A model generated the notes under the pieces. The model saw only the letters and a program-made list of their open reading frames with translations. It searched no databases and was not told the DNA's origin. From positions 164,402-228,401 of the forward strand of contig JAIBDT010000001.1 in NCBI GenBank assembly GCA_024686085.1: DNA of 64,000 nt, in the 5' to 3' direction. A program made the position numbers and the translations under genes. Shown one piece after another: positions 55,466-64,000 of this stretch (position 1 is the first letter of the stretch; each line of letters begins with the position of its first letter). This DNA comes from Loktanella sp. (GTDB lineage: Bacteria > Pseudomonadota > Alphaproteobacteria > Rhodobacterales > Rhodobacteraceae).

Positions 55466-55549
55466 CTTTGCTCAAGACACGTAGGTCAGTGTCAACGGAT
55501 CACACAATTCGGTGTGGCTCGACGATCTGACATCTACTGGGAGCATCCA

Positions 55550-56587
55550 ATGTCAACTTTGAAGCTAACCGCATCCACACTCGCAATCGCGGCCATCACA
55601 GCAACATCTGCGGCCGCACGCGACAACGTCCAAGTTGCAGGCTCGTCCACAGTCTTGCCCTACGCGTCCATTGTGGCTGAACTCTTTGGCGAAAACTTTG
55701 ACTACCCGACACCTGTTGTCGAATCAGGCGGGTCTTCTGCGGGATTGAAACGGTTCTGTGAAGGTGTAGGCGAAAATACCATCGACATCGCAAACGCGTC
55801 ACGCAAAATCAAAGACAAGGAAATCGACGCATGTAACGCCGCTGGCGTGACCGACATTATCGAAGTGCGGATCGGCTATGATGGCATCGTCTTTGCTTCC
55901 GAAATCAACGGCAACGGTTTCGCTTTTACACCTGCTGACTGGTACACCGCCTTGGCCGCTGAACTGGTCATCGACGGGGCCTTGGTGGCAAACCCGCACA
56001 CATCTTGGGACCAAGTGAACCCAGATTTCCCTGCGCAACCGATCCAAGCGTTCATTCCCGGCACCAAGCACGGCACACGCGAAGTTTTCGAGGAAAAAGT
56101 GATCCTCGCAGGCTGCGAAGAAACCGGCGCGCTGGACGCGATCACTGGCCTGAACGGCGGCGACGAACACGCAGCCGAAGGCACCTGCATGGCGATCCGC
56201 ACTGACGGGCGCTCTGTGGATATCGACGGTGACTATACCGAAACACTTGCACGGATCGAAGCCGACACAAACGGTATCGGCGTCTTTGGCTTGGCTTTCT
56301 ACGAGAACAACACAGACAAGCTGCAAGTCGCAACAATGTCCGACGTTGTGCCATCGACCGAAAGTATCGCGTCAGGCGACTACCCTGTGTCGCGTCCACT
56401 GTATTTCTACATCAAAGCCGCACACCTCGACCTGATCCCGGGCTTGCAAGACTTCGCTGACTTCTTCGTCTCCGACGATATCGCAGGTCCAGACGGTCCT
56501 TTGGCGGAATACGGACTTGTCTCTGACCCTGACCTAGCGGACGTGCAAACAACCGTTGCGGACGCGGTCACTTTGGACGCGATGTAA
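55550..56587 (+). CDS. pstS: Phosphate ABC transporter substrate-binding protein
   Basis: PstS binds phosphate in the periplasm. The 345-residue precursor has a signal peptide (cut near SAAARD), VQVAGSSTVLPYASIVAELF and ESGGSSAGLKRFCEG, which match PstS phosphate-binding loops, and TKHGTREVFEEK. GGGAG lies 6 bases before the ATG at 55550; the frame is open to 55451. A hairpin follows between pstS and pstC. Confidence 0.93.
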   Translation: MSTLKLTASTLAIAAITATSAAARDNVQVAGSSTVLPYASIVAELFGENFDYPTPVVESGGSSAGLKRFCEGVGENTIDIANASRKIKDKEIDACNAAGVTDIIEVRIGYDGIVFASEINGNGFAFTPADWYTALAAELVIDGALVANPHTSWDQVNPDFPAQPIQAFIPGTKHGTREVFEEKVILAGCEETGALDAITGLNGGDEHAAEGTCMAIRTDGRSVDIDGDYTETLARIEADTNGIGVFGLAFYENNTDKLQVATMSDVVPSTESIASGDYPVSRPLYFYIKAAHLDLIPGLQDFADFFVSDDIAGPDGPLAEYGLVSDPDLADVQTTVADAVTLDAM

Positions 56588-56598
56588 TCAACCCGATC

Positions 56599-56625
56599 AA
56601 GGGGCGTGGATATCCTGCGCCCCTT
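56599..56625 (+). other. Hairpin between pstS and pstC
   Basis: AAGGGGCG and CGCCCCTT form an 8-bp stem around a loop that can itself pair (GGATATCC). It starts 12 bases after the pstS stop and has no T run. It probably keeps pstS mRNA more abundant than the permease message. Confidence 0.65.
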
Positions 56626-56646
56626 ACCCCTTAACGAAAGACACAT

Positions 56647-57837
56647 ATGCTGATGCTGCCTCTCTATGTGCCCTTGCTTGTCACGGCGACCCTTGCCTGT
56701 CTGGGCTATCTGCTGGCAAAGCAGCGCGCGATTGCGCTCTCGGGCGGCGATATTCGCAGTCTTGCGGCTTTGCCTCACCAATACGGGCTGAACACGCTGC
56801 TTGCGATCACGGTCCCTTCATTGGCGGTTCTGCTTGGTGGCGCTTTGGCGGGCGGTGGATCAATGCTGGGCTGGATCGTGATCGGCGTGGCCACCCTTTG
56901 CCTTATCGGCTCTTTGGCGCAAATCAGCCATGACTACCGCGCCCGCACCCATGCCGAATCTTGGATCAAGCTGCTATTGATCGGGGCCTCGGTCATCGCC
57001 ATCCTGACCACCGTTGGCATCGTGTTCTCGATGCTGTTCGAGACCCGCAACTTCTTTACACAATACAGCTGGCAGGACTTCTTTTTCTCAGCCGAATGGT
57101 CGCCCAACTTTCGGGGCGATTCTGCCTTGGGTATCCTGCCGCTATTGTGGGGAACACTCTACATTAGCTTTATCGCGCTGGTCTTTGCTGTGCCGACAGG
57201 CATGTTCGCCGCGATCTACCTGTCCGAATACGCAAGCCCACGGATGCGCTCCATCGCCAAGCCTGCGATTGAGATCCTCGCAGGGATCCCGACCATCGTT
57301 TACGGGCTTTTTGCGCTGATCACCGTCGGGCCATTCTTGCGCGACTATTTTGCGTCACCCATGGGGTTCGGTGACAGCGCTTCCAGCGTTATGACCGCAG
57401 GGCTGGTCATGGGGATCATGCTGATCCCCTTTGTGTCCTCGCTCTCGGACGATATCATCAATGCCGTGCCACAAGCGATGCGCGACGGGTCACTCGGGCT
57501 TGGGGCCACAAAGTCCGAGACCATCCGTCAAGTTGTCCTGCCCGCCGCATTACCTGGCGTGGTGGGCGCAATCTTACTGGCGGCATCGCGCGCCATTGGC
57601 GAGACCATGATCGTGGTCTTGGGGGCAGGGGCCGCCGCAAGGCTGTCGCTCAACCCGTTTGAAGCCATGACCACCGTCACCGTCAAAATAGTCAGCCAAC
57701 TGACGGGCGACACCGACTTTGCCAGCCCCGAAACCCTAGTGGCCTTTGCGCTGGGACTGACCCTTTTCGTCATCACCTTGGGGCTGAATGTGTTGGCCCT
57801 CACCATCGTGCGCAAATATCGGGAGCAGTACGAATGA
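56647..57837 (+). CDS. pstC: Phosphate ABC transporter permease PstC
   Basis: One of two phosphate permeases. The 396-residue protein is longer than E. coli PstC (319) because of an N-terminal region of about 100 residues with extra helices. The binding-protein-dependent permease domain contains PTGMFAAIYLSEYASPRMRS, EILAGIPTIVYGLFAL and DGSLGLGATKSETIRQVVLP, the ABC-contact loop. It overlaps pstA by four bases (ATGA). Confidence 0.93.
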   Translation: MLMLPLYVPLLVTATLACLGYLLAKQRAIALSGGDIRSLAALPHQYGLNTLLAITVPSLAVLLGGALAGGGSMLGWIVIGVATLCLIGSLAQISHDYRARTHAESWIKLLLIGASVIAILTTVGIVFSMLFETRNFFTQYSWQDFFFSAEWSPNFRGDSALGILPLLWGTLYISFIALVFAVPTGMFAAIYLSEYASPRMRSIAKPAIEILAGIPTIVYGLFALITVGPFLRDYFASPMGFGDSASSVMTAGLVMGIMLIPFVSSLSDDIINAVPQAMRDGSLGLGATKSETIRQVVLPAALPGVVGAILLAASRAIGETMIVVLGAGAAARLSLNPFEAMTTVTVKIVSQLTGDTDFASPETLVAFALGLTLFVITLGLNVLALTIVRKYREQYE

Positions 57838-59156
57838 CCCATAAATCCTTGCTCACAACCGACGCGCGGACCAAGCGGCGCAACGCGTCCGAGGCGCGGT
57901 TCAAAGCCTACGGGCTCGGCGCTATTGTTGTCGCAATGCTGGCGCTCGCGGTCCTGCTGACATCCGTGATCGGCACAGGCGCATCCGCATTCAAACAAAC
58001 CTACGCGACCGTCAGTATCCCTCTGCCCGAGGCGAAACTCGACAAATCAGGCGTGCGGGATCTGGACGTGATGAAGAAAGTCACCACCATCGGCTACGCG
58101 TCTATCCTGCAAGCAGGCATGGTTGCCGCTGTCGAGGGCGCAGGGTTGCAAACCGATATGAAAGCCAAAGACATCGGCAAGATGTTGTCCAAAGAGGCGT
58201 CAGCGACAGTGCGCAACTACGTGCTGGCGAACCCCGAAGTGGTCGGCACCGAAGTCACATTCGACCTGCTGATTAACGGACGGATCGACGGCTATTTCAA
58301 AGGGCGGGTCACGATGGAAAGCGCGGCGCTCGACAGCAATACATCACCCGAAGAATTGAAACTGGCTCAACAACTCGCAGACGCAGGCATCGTGCAAACC
58401 AAATTCAACTGGGCCTTCCTAACAGCGCCTGACGCCTCCGACCAACGGCCAGAGGCGGCAGGCTTGGGCGTGGCGATCCTTGGATCGCTCTATATGATGA
58501 TCGTCGTGCTGGTGCTGGCGCTGCCCATCGGTGTCGCGGCCTCCATCTATCTTGAAGAATTCGCGCCCAAGAACCGCTGGACCGACGTGATCGAGGTCAA
58601 TATCTCGAACCTCGCCGCGGTGCCGTCCATCGTCTACGGTATCCTAGGGCTCGCGATCTTTATCAACTTCATGGAACTCAACCAGTCCTCGCCACTGGTC
58701 GGCGGCTTGGTCCTGACCCTCATGACGTTGCCGACAATCATCATCTCGACGCGGGCCTCGCTAAAATCCATCCCACCATCCATCCGCGATGCGGCACTTG
58801 GGGTGGGCGCATCCAAGATGCAATCAGTGTTCCACCACGTGCTACCCCTCGCAGCACCGGGCATCCTGACAGGGACCATTATCGGTCTGGCCCAAGCTTT
58901 GGGCGAAACCGCGCCCTTGCTCCTGATCGGCATGGTGGCCTTCGTGCGCGAATATCCCGCCGCCTACACACCCGACGCTGGGCTGTTTGGTGAAGCTTCC
59001 ACCGCATTGCCTGTGCAAGTCTTCAACTGGACACAACGCGCCGATCCGGGCTTTGTGGAACGGGCATCAGGTGCGATCATTACCCTGCTTATTTTCCTGC
59101 TGATCATGAACGCGATTGCAATCTTCTTGCGCCGCAAATTCGAACGGCGCTGGTGA
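57834..59156 (+). CDS. pstA: Phosphate ABC transporter permease PstA
   Basis: Second permease, 440 residues, with a long N-terminal extension (about 200 residues, one membrane helix and a soluble domain) like the DUF3333 region of alphaproteobacterial PstA. The permease domain has [37 protein letters not shown] and [20 protein letters not shown]. pstB starts 4 bases after its stop. Confidence 0.93.
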   Translation: MTHKSLLTTDARTKRRNASEARFKAYGLGAIVVAMLALAVLLTSVIGTGASAFKQTYATVSIPLPEAKLDKSGVRDLDVMKKVTTIGYASILQAGMVAAVEGAGLQTDMKAKDIGKMLSKEASATVRNYVLANPEVVGTEVTFDLLINGRIDGYFKGRVTMESAALDSNTSPEELKLAQQLADAGIVQTKFNWAFLTAPDASDQRPEAAGLGVAILGSLYMMIVVLVLALPIGVAASIYLEEFAPKNRWTDVIEVNISNLAAVPSIVYGILGLAIFINFMELNQSSPLVGGLVLTLMTLPTIIISTRASLKSIPPSIRDAALGVGASKMQSVFHHVLPLAAPGILTGTIIGLAQALGETAPLLLIGMVAFVREYPAAYTPDAGLFGEASTALPVQVFNWTQRADPGFVERASGAIITLLIFLLIMNAIAIFLRRKFERRW

Positions 59157-59160
59157 CGAC

Positions 59161-59937
59161 ATGAAAGATACCAACATGCAAAACCCCAAAATTTCGGCCA
59201 AAGGCGTTCAAGTCTACTATGGCGACAACCAAGCCATCAAAGACGTGAACGTCGAGATCGCCGACAAAACCGTCACAGCCTTTATCGGGCCGTCTGGATG
59301 CGGGAAATCCACCTTCCTGCGCTGTCTGAACCGGATGAATGACACCATCGACATTTGCCGCGTCACAGGTGAAATCCTGATCGACGGTGAAGACATCTAT
59401 GATGCAAAAGTGGACCCCGTGCAGTTGCGCGCCAAGGTTGGCATGGTGTTCCAAAAGCCGAACCCGTTCCCCAAATCGATCTACGATAATGTGGCGTACG
59501 GACCGAAAATACACGGGCTGGCCCGCAACAAGGCAGAACTCGACGAAATCGTCGAAAAATCCCTGCGCAAAGCGGCCCTTTGGAACGAGGCCAAAGACCG
59601 CCTTGATAAACCCGGCACGGGGCTTTCAGGTGGTCAGCAACAGCGGCTTTGCATCGCACGCGCCATCGCCACAGCACCGGAAATCCTGCTGATGGACGAG
59701 CCGTGCTCGGCACTTGACCCCATCGCCACAGCCCAAGTCGAAGAACTGATTGACGAGCTGCGCCAGTCCTATTCAGTGGTGATTGTGACGCACTCGATGC
59801 AACAAGCGGCCCGCGTCAGTCAGAAAACTGCGTTCTTTCACCTCGGTAGCCTTGTAGAATACGACGACACCGATAAGATTTTCACAAACCCGCAAGACCC
59901 GCGCACAGAGAGCTACATCTCTGGCCGGATCGGGTAA
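59161..59937 (+). CDS. pstB: Phosphate ABC transporter ATP-binding protein PstB
   Basis: PstB is the ATPase of the phosphate importer. The 258-residue protein has Walker [38 protein letters not shown], signature [15 protein letters not shown] and Walker [14 protein letters not shown]. The ATG at 59161 gives the normal N-terminus; an open frame to 59116 overlaps pstA. The gene is followed by phoU after 10 bases. Confidence 0.95.
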   Translation: MKDTNMQNPKISAKGVQVYYGDNQAIKDVNVEIADKTVTAFIGPSGCGKSTFLRCLNRMNDTIDICRVTGEILIDGEDIYDAKVDPVQLRAKVGMVFQKPNPFPKSIYDNVAYGPKIHGLARNKAELDEIVEKSLRKAALWNEAKDRLDKPGTGLSGGQQQRLCIARAIATAPEILLMDEPCSALDPIATAQVEELIDELRQSYSVVIVTHSMQQAARVSQKTAFFHLGSLVEYDDTDKIFTNPQDPRTESYISGRIG

Positions 59938-59947
59938 GGAGCAGGTT

Positions 59948-60655
59948 ATGAACACCCACATCTCATCCGCCTACGACCGTGATCTGGACGCGATCCAGAC
60001 GCTTGTGATCAAAATGGCAGGCTTGGTCGAAGAGGCAATCATGTCTGCGGCAAAGTCGCTTGAAATGCGCGACACTGATCTGGCTGACCGCGTGCGGGCA
60101 GGGGACAAGGTCATCGACGCGCTTGAGCTACAAATCAACGAAGAAGCCGCCCGCGTTATCGCCCTACGCGCGCCCGTGTCCAAAGACCTGCGCGCCATCC
60201 TAACCGTATTGCGGATCGCGGCCAGCTTGGAACGGATCGGTGACTACGCCAAGAACATGGCCAAACGGACAGGCACCCTTGTCGATATGCCCGTGATCGC
60301 GGGATCAGACGCAGCCCTGCGGCGCATGGCCCGCGAGGTGCAAGCGATGCTCAAAGACATTCTCGACGCTTACCTGCGGGGCGACGTGGCCTTGGCCGAA
60401 GACGTGCGGCAGCGCGACCATGAAATCGACCAGATGTATAACGCGCTTTTCCGCGAATTCCTGACCTTCATGATGGAAGACCCGCGCAACATCACCACCT
60501 GTATGCACTTACATTTCATGGCCAAAAACGTCGAACGGATGGGCGATCTGGTCACCAATATGGCCGAGCAGGTCATCTATCTAGTCACCGGCGAAATGCC
60601 CGAAGAGGCACGGCCCAAAGGCGACAAAACCGCCTATGTGACGGACGCGACTTAA
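59948..60655 (+). CDS. phoU: Phosphate signalling protein PhoU
   Basis: PhoU links the Pst transporter to PhoR and represses the regulon when phosphate is plentiful. The 235-residue all-helical protein shows the two PhoU repeats, with ALRAPVSKDLRAILTVLRIA, ERIGDYAKNMAKR and the second MHLHFMAKNVERMGDLVTNM. AAGGAG lies 6 bases before the ATG. phoB starts 3 bases after its stop. Confidence 0.95.
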   Translation: MNTHISSAYDRDLDAIQTLVIKMAGLVEEAIMSAAKSLEMRDTDLADRVRAGDKVIDALELQINEEAARVIALRAPVSKDLRAILTVLRIAASLERIGDYAKNMAKRTGTLVDMPVIAGSDAALRRMAREVQAMLKDILDAYLRGDVALAEDVRQRDHEIDQMYNALFREFLTFMMEDPRNITTCMHLHFMAKNVERMGDLVTNMAEQVIYLVTGEMPEEARPKGDKTAYVTDAT

Positions 60656-60658
60656 AGG

Positions 60659-61345
60659 ATGTCCCAGCAACCACATATCTTGGTGATTGAAGACGAGGCC
60701 GCACAGCGCGAAATCCTGAGCTATAATTTGGAATCCGAAGGATACCGGGTTTCAAAAGCCCACGACGGTGAAGAAGGGCTTTTGATCGTCGCCGAAGACG
60801 CGCCCGATGTGATTGTGCTGGACTGGATGATGCCGCATCTGTCGGGGATCGAGGTTTGCCGCAGACTCAAATCGCGCAGCGCCACGCGCACCATCCCCGT
60901 CATCATGCTTTCGGCCAAATCCGAAGAGGTGGACAAAGTGCGCGGGCTTGAAACAGGCGCAGACGACTATGTGGTCAAACCCTATTCGGTGTCCGAACTC
61001 ATGGCCCGCGTGCGGACGCAACTGCGGCGCGTGCGGCCCACGACGGTCGGCGAAGTGCTGACTTACGACGATATAACACTGGACGCCGAAACCCACCGCG
61101 TGACACGCGGCGAGACCGATCTCAAAATCGGACCGACAGAATTCCGGCTGCTGGCGACATTCATGGAAAAACCCGGACGGGTCTGGTCACGCGAATTGTT
61201 ACTGGACCGCGTTTGGGGGCGCGACGTCTACGTCGATACTAGGACCGTAGACGTGCATGTGGGGCGCCTTCGCAAAGCATTGACACAAACTGGCGGCGAC
61301 GATCCGCTGCGCACAGTGCGCGGGGCAGGCTACGCGCTAGGATGA
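60659..61345 (+). CDS. phoB: Phosphate response regulator PhoB
   Basis: PhoB activates the phosphate regulon after phosphorylation by PhoR. The 228-residue protein has a receiver domain with Asp55 in VIVLDWMMPHLSG and Lys in YVVKPYSVSE, and an OmpR-type winged helix (LKIGPTEFRLLATFMEKPGR, YVDTRTVDVHVGRLRKAL). It should bind the Pho box at 55433-55465. No good ribosome-binding site is seen; it probably relies on coupling to phoU. It overlaps the end of gnd by 9 bases on the other strand. Confidence 0.95.
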   Translation: MSQQPHILVIEDEAAQREILSYNLESEGYRVSKAHDGEEGLLIVAEDAPDVIVLDWMMPHLSGIEVCRRLKSRSATRTIPVIMLSAKSEEVDKVRGLETGADDYVVKPYSVSELMARVRTQLRRVRPTTVGEVLTYDDITLDAETHRVTRGETDLKIGPTEFRLLATFMEKPGRVWSRELLLDRVWGRDVYVDTRTVDVHVGRLRKALTQTGGDDPLRTVRGAGYALG

Positions 61346-62737
61346 CGCCGCCCAAGGGCCGTGGTGATCGGCACCGCCGTCGATGCGCTCAAAGCCATGG
61401 GCGCCAAAGAAATCGCGCTGGCCTTGGATCATGTTCGCTGTGCCACGCGCCGTGCGCATCGCATCAAAATACGCCAGCCCTGATGACAACGCAGGCATCG
61501 CTACCCCATTTAGCGCCGCTTGGGCCACAACCTTACGCAATGCTTGATGATTAACCTTTAACAAATCGGCAAAGAACGGGGCAAACATCAGGTTACGATC
61601 CGCGTTATCGGTCAAAGCCTGCGCCATATCATTCAACATCGCAGAGCGGATAATACAGCCCGCGCGCCAGACCCGCGCTATCGCTGGCAAGGGTAGGGCC
61701 CAATCAAATTGTACTTAAGCTTTATTAATCATTTCAAAGCCTTGCGCATAACAAATGATCTTGCCTGCAATCAGCGCACCCTCCAAATCAGCCAAGGTAA
61801 TGCCGTCCATGGGCTGGGGGGCGGCACCAAACAACGCCTCACCCAGCGCTCGCACATCGCGCTGCGACGACAGGTTACGGGCCACCACGGCGGCATCAAT
61901 CGCAGGGATAGGGGCTGCCAAATGCTGCGCCTCAATCACCGTCCAGCGACCCGTGCCTTTTTGTCCGGCGGCATCGACAATGACATCCAACATCGGCTTG
62001 CCCGTCTTTGGGTCAACCGCAGCAGCGACTTTGCCAGAAATTTCGGTCAGATAAGAATCCAACGCACCCTTGTCCCAGTCTGCAAAGGCAAGCGAGATCT
62101 GCGCAGGCGACATCGATAATCCATCACGCATCACACCGTAAGCCTCTGCAATCATTTGCATATCGGCATATTCGATCCCGTTGTGGACGGCTTTTACAAA
62201 GTGACCGGCACCTTCCTCACCCATCCACGTGGCACAAGGGGCACCATCATATTTTGCGGAAATCGCTTCAAGAATATGCGCGACGCGGTCCCAATGCGCG
62301 CGCTTACCACCGCCCATAATGGATGGGCCAAAACGCGCACCTTCCTCACCACCAGAGACACCCATACCAAGATAGGGCAGGTCCGCCGCATCACGCGCAC
62401 GGCGGTTCGTGTCGTGAAAATTGGCGTTGCCCGCATCAATGATCAGGTCATCTGCGTCCAACAACGGGCGCAAAGCGGCAATCTGTTCATCAACAGGGTC
62501 TCCCGCTGGAACCATCAAAATAATTGCACGCGGTTTTGCAATCGCGGCAACAAAGTCTTCTACACTTTCTGATGGATGAACTTTATCCTGTAAACCACCA
62601 GCATCATTATGAAAATCACGTGTTTTTTGTGTCGTGCGGTTCCACACAGCAACGTCAAAGCCATGATCTGCGATGTTAAGCGCCAGTGCGGCCCCCATGG
62701 TTCCCAGACCCATCAGGCCTATTTCTGCACTTTTCAT
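61337..62737 (-). pseudogene. gnd: 6-phosphogluconate dehydrogenase with an in-frame stop codon
   Basis: 6PGDH oxidises 6-phosphogluconate to ribulose 5-phosphate with NADP. The reading frame is otherwise continuous for 466 codons, the family length, but codon 341 is TAA (61715-61717), right after YAQGFEMINKA and before QFDWALPLPAIARVWRAG. The first 340 residues hold the Rossmann fold (GLMGLGTMGAALA), SGG at 128-130 and Lys182/Glu189 of the active site. The last 125 carry the rest of the helical domain and the Arg/His tail (QGQRDFFGAH) that completes the neighbouring active site. No frameshift is needed. A disabling mutation, sequencing error or readthrough are all possible. Confidence 0.9.
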
Positions 62738-62825
62738 GGTGACACTCCGATAAAATCCGTTGAAACTTGTGTTAAATATAGGTCGAAAAAGCGGCTTTAA
62801 CAGCCCAAGCATTGGACAAACCATA

Positions 62826-63536
62826 ATGACGACAGCCGCCACACAATTGCTCTTTGATGCACCGATTATACAAACATTGCCTGTGACAGGATTGGCCAAG
62901 CTATATCCGGTCAGCCGTATCTTCTGTGTCGGGCGCAACTACGCCGCACATGCCGCAGAGATGGGCGGCGAAGTGGACCGCGAAGCACCGTGGTATTTCA
63001 CCAAATCAGCCCAGGCCTTGTGTCAAAGCAATCAATCCGTGCCATATCCACCCGGAACCAGCAATTTCCACCACGAAATAGAGCTGGTCATCGCGCTCGG
63101 TGGGCCCATTTTTCAAGGTGATGAGAACAGGGCGCAGGATGCCATCTTTGGCTATGCGTGCGGCTTGGACATGACACGGCGTGACAGGCAACAAGACGGT
63201 AAAGACGCGCGCAGACCGTGGTCACTGGGCAAAGACGTCGAGAACGGCGCTGTGATCGGTGAAATCACGCCATGCACGGACATCGGGCCGATTGGACCGC
63301 AGCGGATGACATTGGCTGTAAACGGCGAAACCCGCCAAGACGCGTTGCTCTCTGACATGGTCTGGACAGTGATCGAGATCATCAGCCATCTGTCGCAGTT
63401 CTACCATCTGAATGCGGGCGATCTAATCATGACAGGCACACCAGCGGGCGTCGGGCCAGTGGTGGCAGGCGATACCATCACCGGACAGATCGACGGGTTG
63501 AAACCAATCTCGCACCAATTAAGCGCAGCAGAGTAA
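62826..63536 (+). CDS. Fumarylacetoacetate hydrolase-family protein
   Basis: FAH-fold enzymes cleave or decarboxylate beta-diketo and related acids in aromatic and amino acid breakdown. The 236-residue protein has RIFCVGRNYAAHAAEMG, the metal-binding motif HHEIELVIALG, GYACGLDMTRRDRQ and the C-terminal GDLIMTGTPAGVGPV. GGA lies about 10 bases before the ATG at 62826; the frame opens at 62760. It is divergent from gnd. The exact substrate (fumarylpyruvate, oxaloacetate or other) is open. Confidence 0.88.
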   Translation: MTTAATQLLFDAPIIQTLPVTGLAKLYPVSRIFCVGRNYAAHAAEMGGEVDREAPWYFTKSAQALCQSNQSVPYPPGTSNFHHEIELVIALGGPIFQGDENRAQDAIFGYACGLDMTRRDRQQDGKDARRPWSLGKDVENGAVIGEITPCTDIGPIGPQRMTLAVNGETRQDALLSDMVWTVIEIISHLSQFYHLNAGDLIMTGTPAGVGPVVAGDTITGQIDGLKPISHQLSAAE

Positions 63537-63578
63537 GCCAGCGGGGCATCCCGGCAAAATATTCCATTGTTGCAACCA

Positions 63579-63726
63579 AGTAGAAATGTCCGTCCTTCTG
63601 CAAAGTAGAAATGTCCCTAAACGGATAAATAGACTGCTCGGCGACATGCGAACATAGACCCCCTATTTCCTGCCACGTTCGTCTTATCAATCTTAGCTTG
63701 AAGATTTGAACGGTTAGAAATGTCCC
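63579..63726 (-). mobile_element. End region of an insertion sequence with repeated GAAATGTCC motifs
   Basis: Three direct copies of TAGAAATGTCC lie at 63581, 63606 and 63715, the first two inside AGTAGAAATGTCC 25 bases apart. Multiple copies of this motif near a transposase stop suggest transposase-binding sites at the end of an element. The outer boundary probably lies close to 63570-63579, beyond the intact FAH gene. The other end is outside the window, so the exact terminal repeat cannot be set. Nothing else coding is seen between 63537 and 63803. Confidence 0.6.
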
Positions 63727-63803
63727 ACTTGGCGGTGTGCGAGCATGGCTGGGCAGGGTGGAGACCTCACACATCGCAGCCCGGACCAGCCATGCGGGCG
63801 TCT

Positions 63804-64000
63804 CTATTCTGCGGCGTGTGATGCGGATTTCTCGGCCTTTTCTTTAGCACGTTTTGCCAGTTTTGAGTTCCAGCCGTCGTTGCGTTTGCCGGTTGGCTGA
63901 TAGCGCGTCGCTTGCTTGCCGGCGCGGTGCTTTTTTGGAGCTGCTTTGTCTTGCTCGGATTTAATGTGTTCCAGAACCGCACTGAGATGTTTGTTCTCGG
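63804..64000 (-). CDS. Transposase C-terminal fragment (5' part outside window)
   Basis: A minus-strand frame is open from the window edge to TAG at 63804-63806, giving 65 residues: NKHLSAVLEHIKSEQDKAAP, then basic KKHRAGKQATRYQPTGKRND and a Lys/Ala-rich end (EKSASHAAE). No catalytic DDE residues are visible in this part. The identity rests on the basic tail and the repeated terminal motifs next to it, so it is an inference; a DDE-type integrase/transposase of an ISNCY- or IS481-like element would fit. Confidence 0.55.
   Translation of the reverse strand, partial: ENKHLSAVLEHIKSEQDKAAPKKHRAGKQATRYQPTGKRNDGWNSKLAKRAKEKAEKSASHAAE

Noticed and set aside
1..64000. CRISPR arrays, tRNA, rRNA, prophage or secretion and defence clusters
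   Set aside because: No regularly spaced repeats, no cloverleaf sequences and no phage, restriction or toxin genes were recognised on either strand by reading; a tRNAscan and CRISPR search would be decisive.

Overview
The window is a 64-kb piece of a chromosome that looks like a member of the Roseobacter group (Rhodobacteraceae, Alphaproteobacteria). This is inferred from gene order and protein types: a dusB-ntrB-ntrC-ntrY-ntrX-trkA-trkH-hfq-hflX run, an NtrC without the GAFTGA loop, a fused IspDF, a class II DAHP synthase, an MttB-family methyltransferase without pyrrolysine, and adjacent genes resembling DUF6477 and DUF6456. Gene density is high and TGATG, ATGA and TAATG junctions are common. 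No rRNA, tRNA or CRISPR array was seen, and no gene-free stretch exceeds 300 bases.

Layout. 1-11631 (+): end of pyrH, then frr-uppS-cdsA-dxr-rseP, a 41-aa membrane protein with its own terminator, and the envelope cluster bamA-ompH-fabZ-lpxA-lpxI-lpxB (isoprenoid carrier, phospholipid, lipid A and outer-membrane assembly). 11594-16715 (mostly -): two EamA/DMT exporters, a FadL-type porin with a possible operator, a small zinc-ribbon membrane protein, a candidate small RNA and guaA. 16856-21132: mttB homologue, the DUF6477/DUF6456 pair, lipA. 21136-27000: hpt with a coupled 57-aa membrane protein, a COQ10-like gene and a PrpD-like gene, amtB, and pncC-pgpA-ispDF. 27133-38950 (+): nitrogen two-component systems NtrBC and NtrYX, potassium uptake TrkAH, Hfq and HflX. 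38955-47687 (-): a penicillin-acylase-like hydrolase and a complete branched-chain (Liv-type) ABC operon with a secreted 138-aa protein and a racemase-like protein. 47906-48880 (-): a decayed gene region with frame changes and a hexanucleotide tandem repeat. 48961-54404: a GlxA-type AraC regulator, DAHP synthase, a PAS protein, yicC-gmk and a gamma carbonic anhydrase. 54406-61345 (+): the phosphate regulon phoR-pstSCAB-phoU-phoB with a Pho box. 61337-62737 (-): gnd carrying an in-frame TAA. 62826-64000: an FAH-family hydrolase, then the end of an insertion sequence with repeated GAAATGTCC motifs and a transposase tail that runs off the window.

Most of the window is conserved housekeeping DNA. 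I found no convincing undescribed multi-gene system. The items most worth checking are the stop codon in gnd, the candidate anti-Shine-Dalgarno small RNA next to guaA, the decayed locus at 48 kb, three very small genes, and several palindromes placed like operators (before fadL, before dusB-ntrBC and before the DUF6456 gene). G+C looks moderate, but I did not count it.
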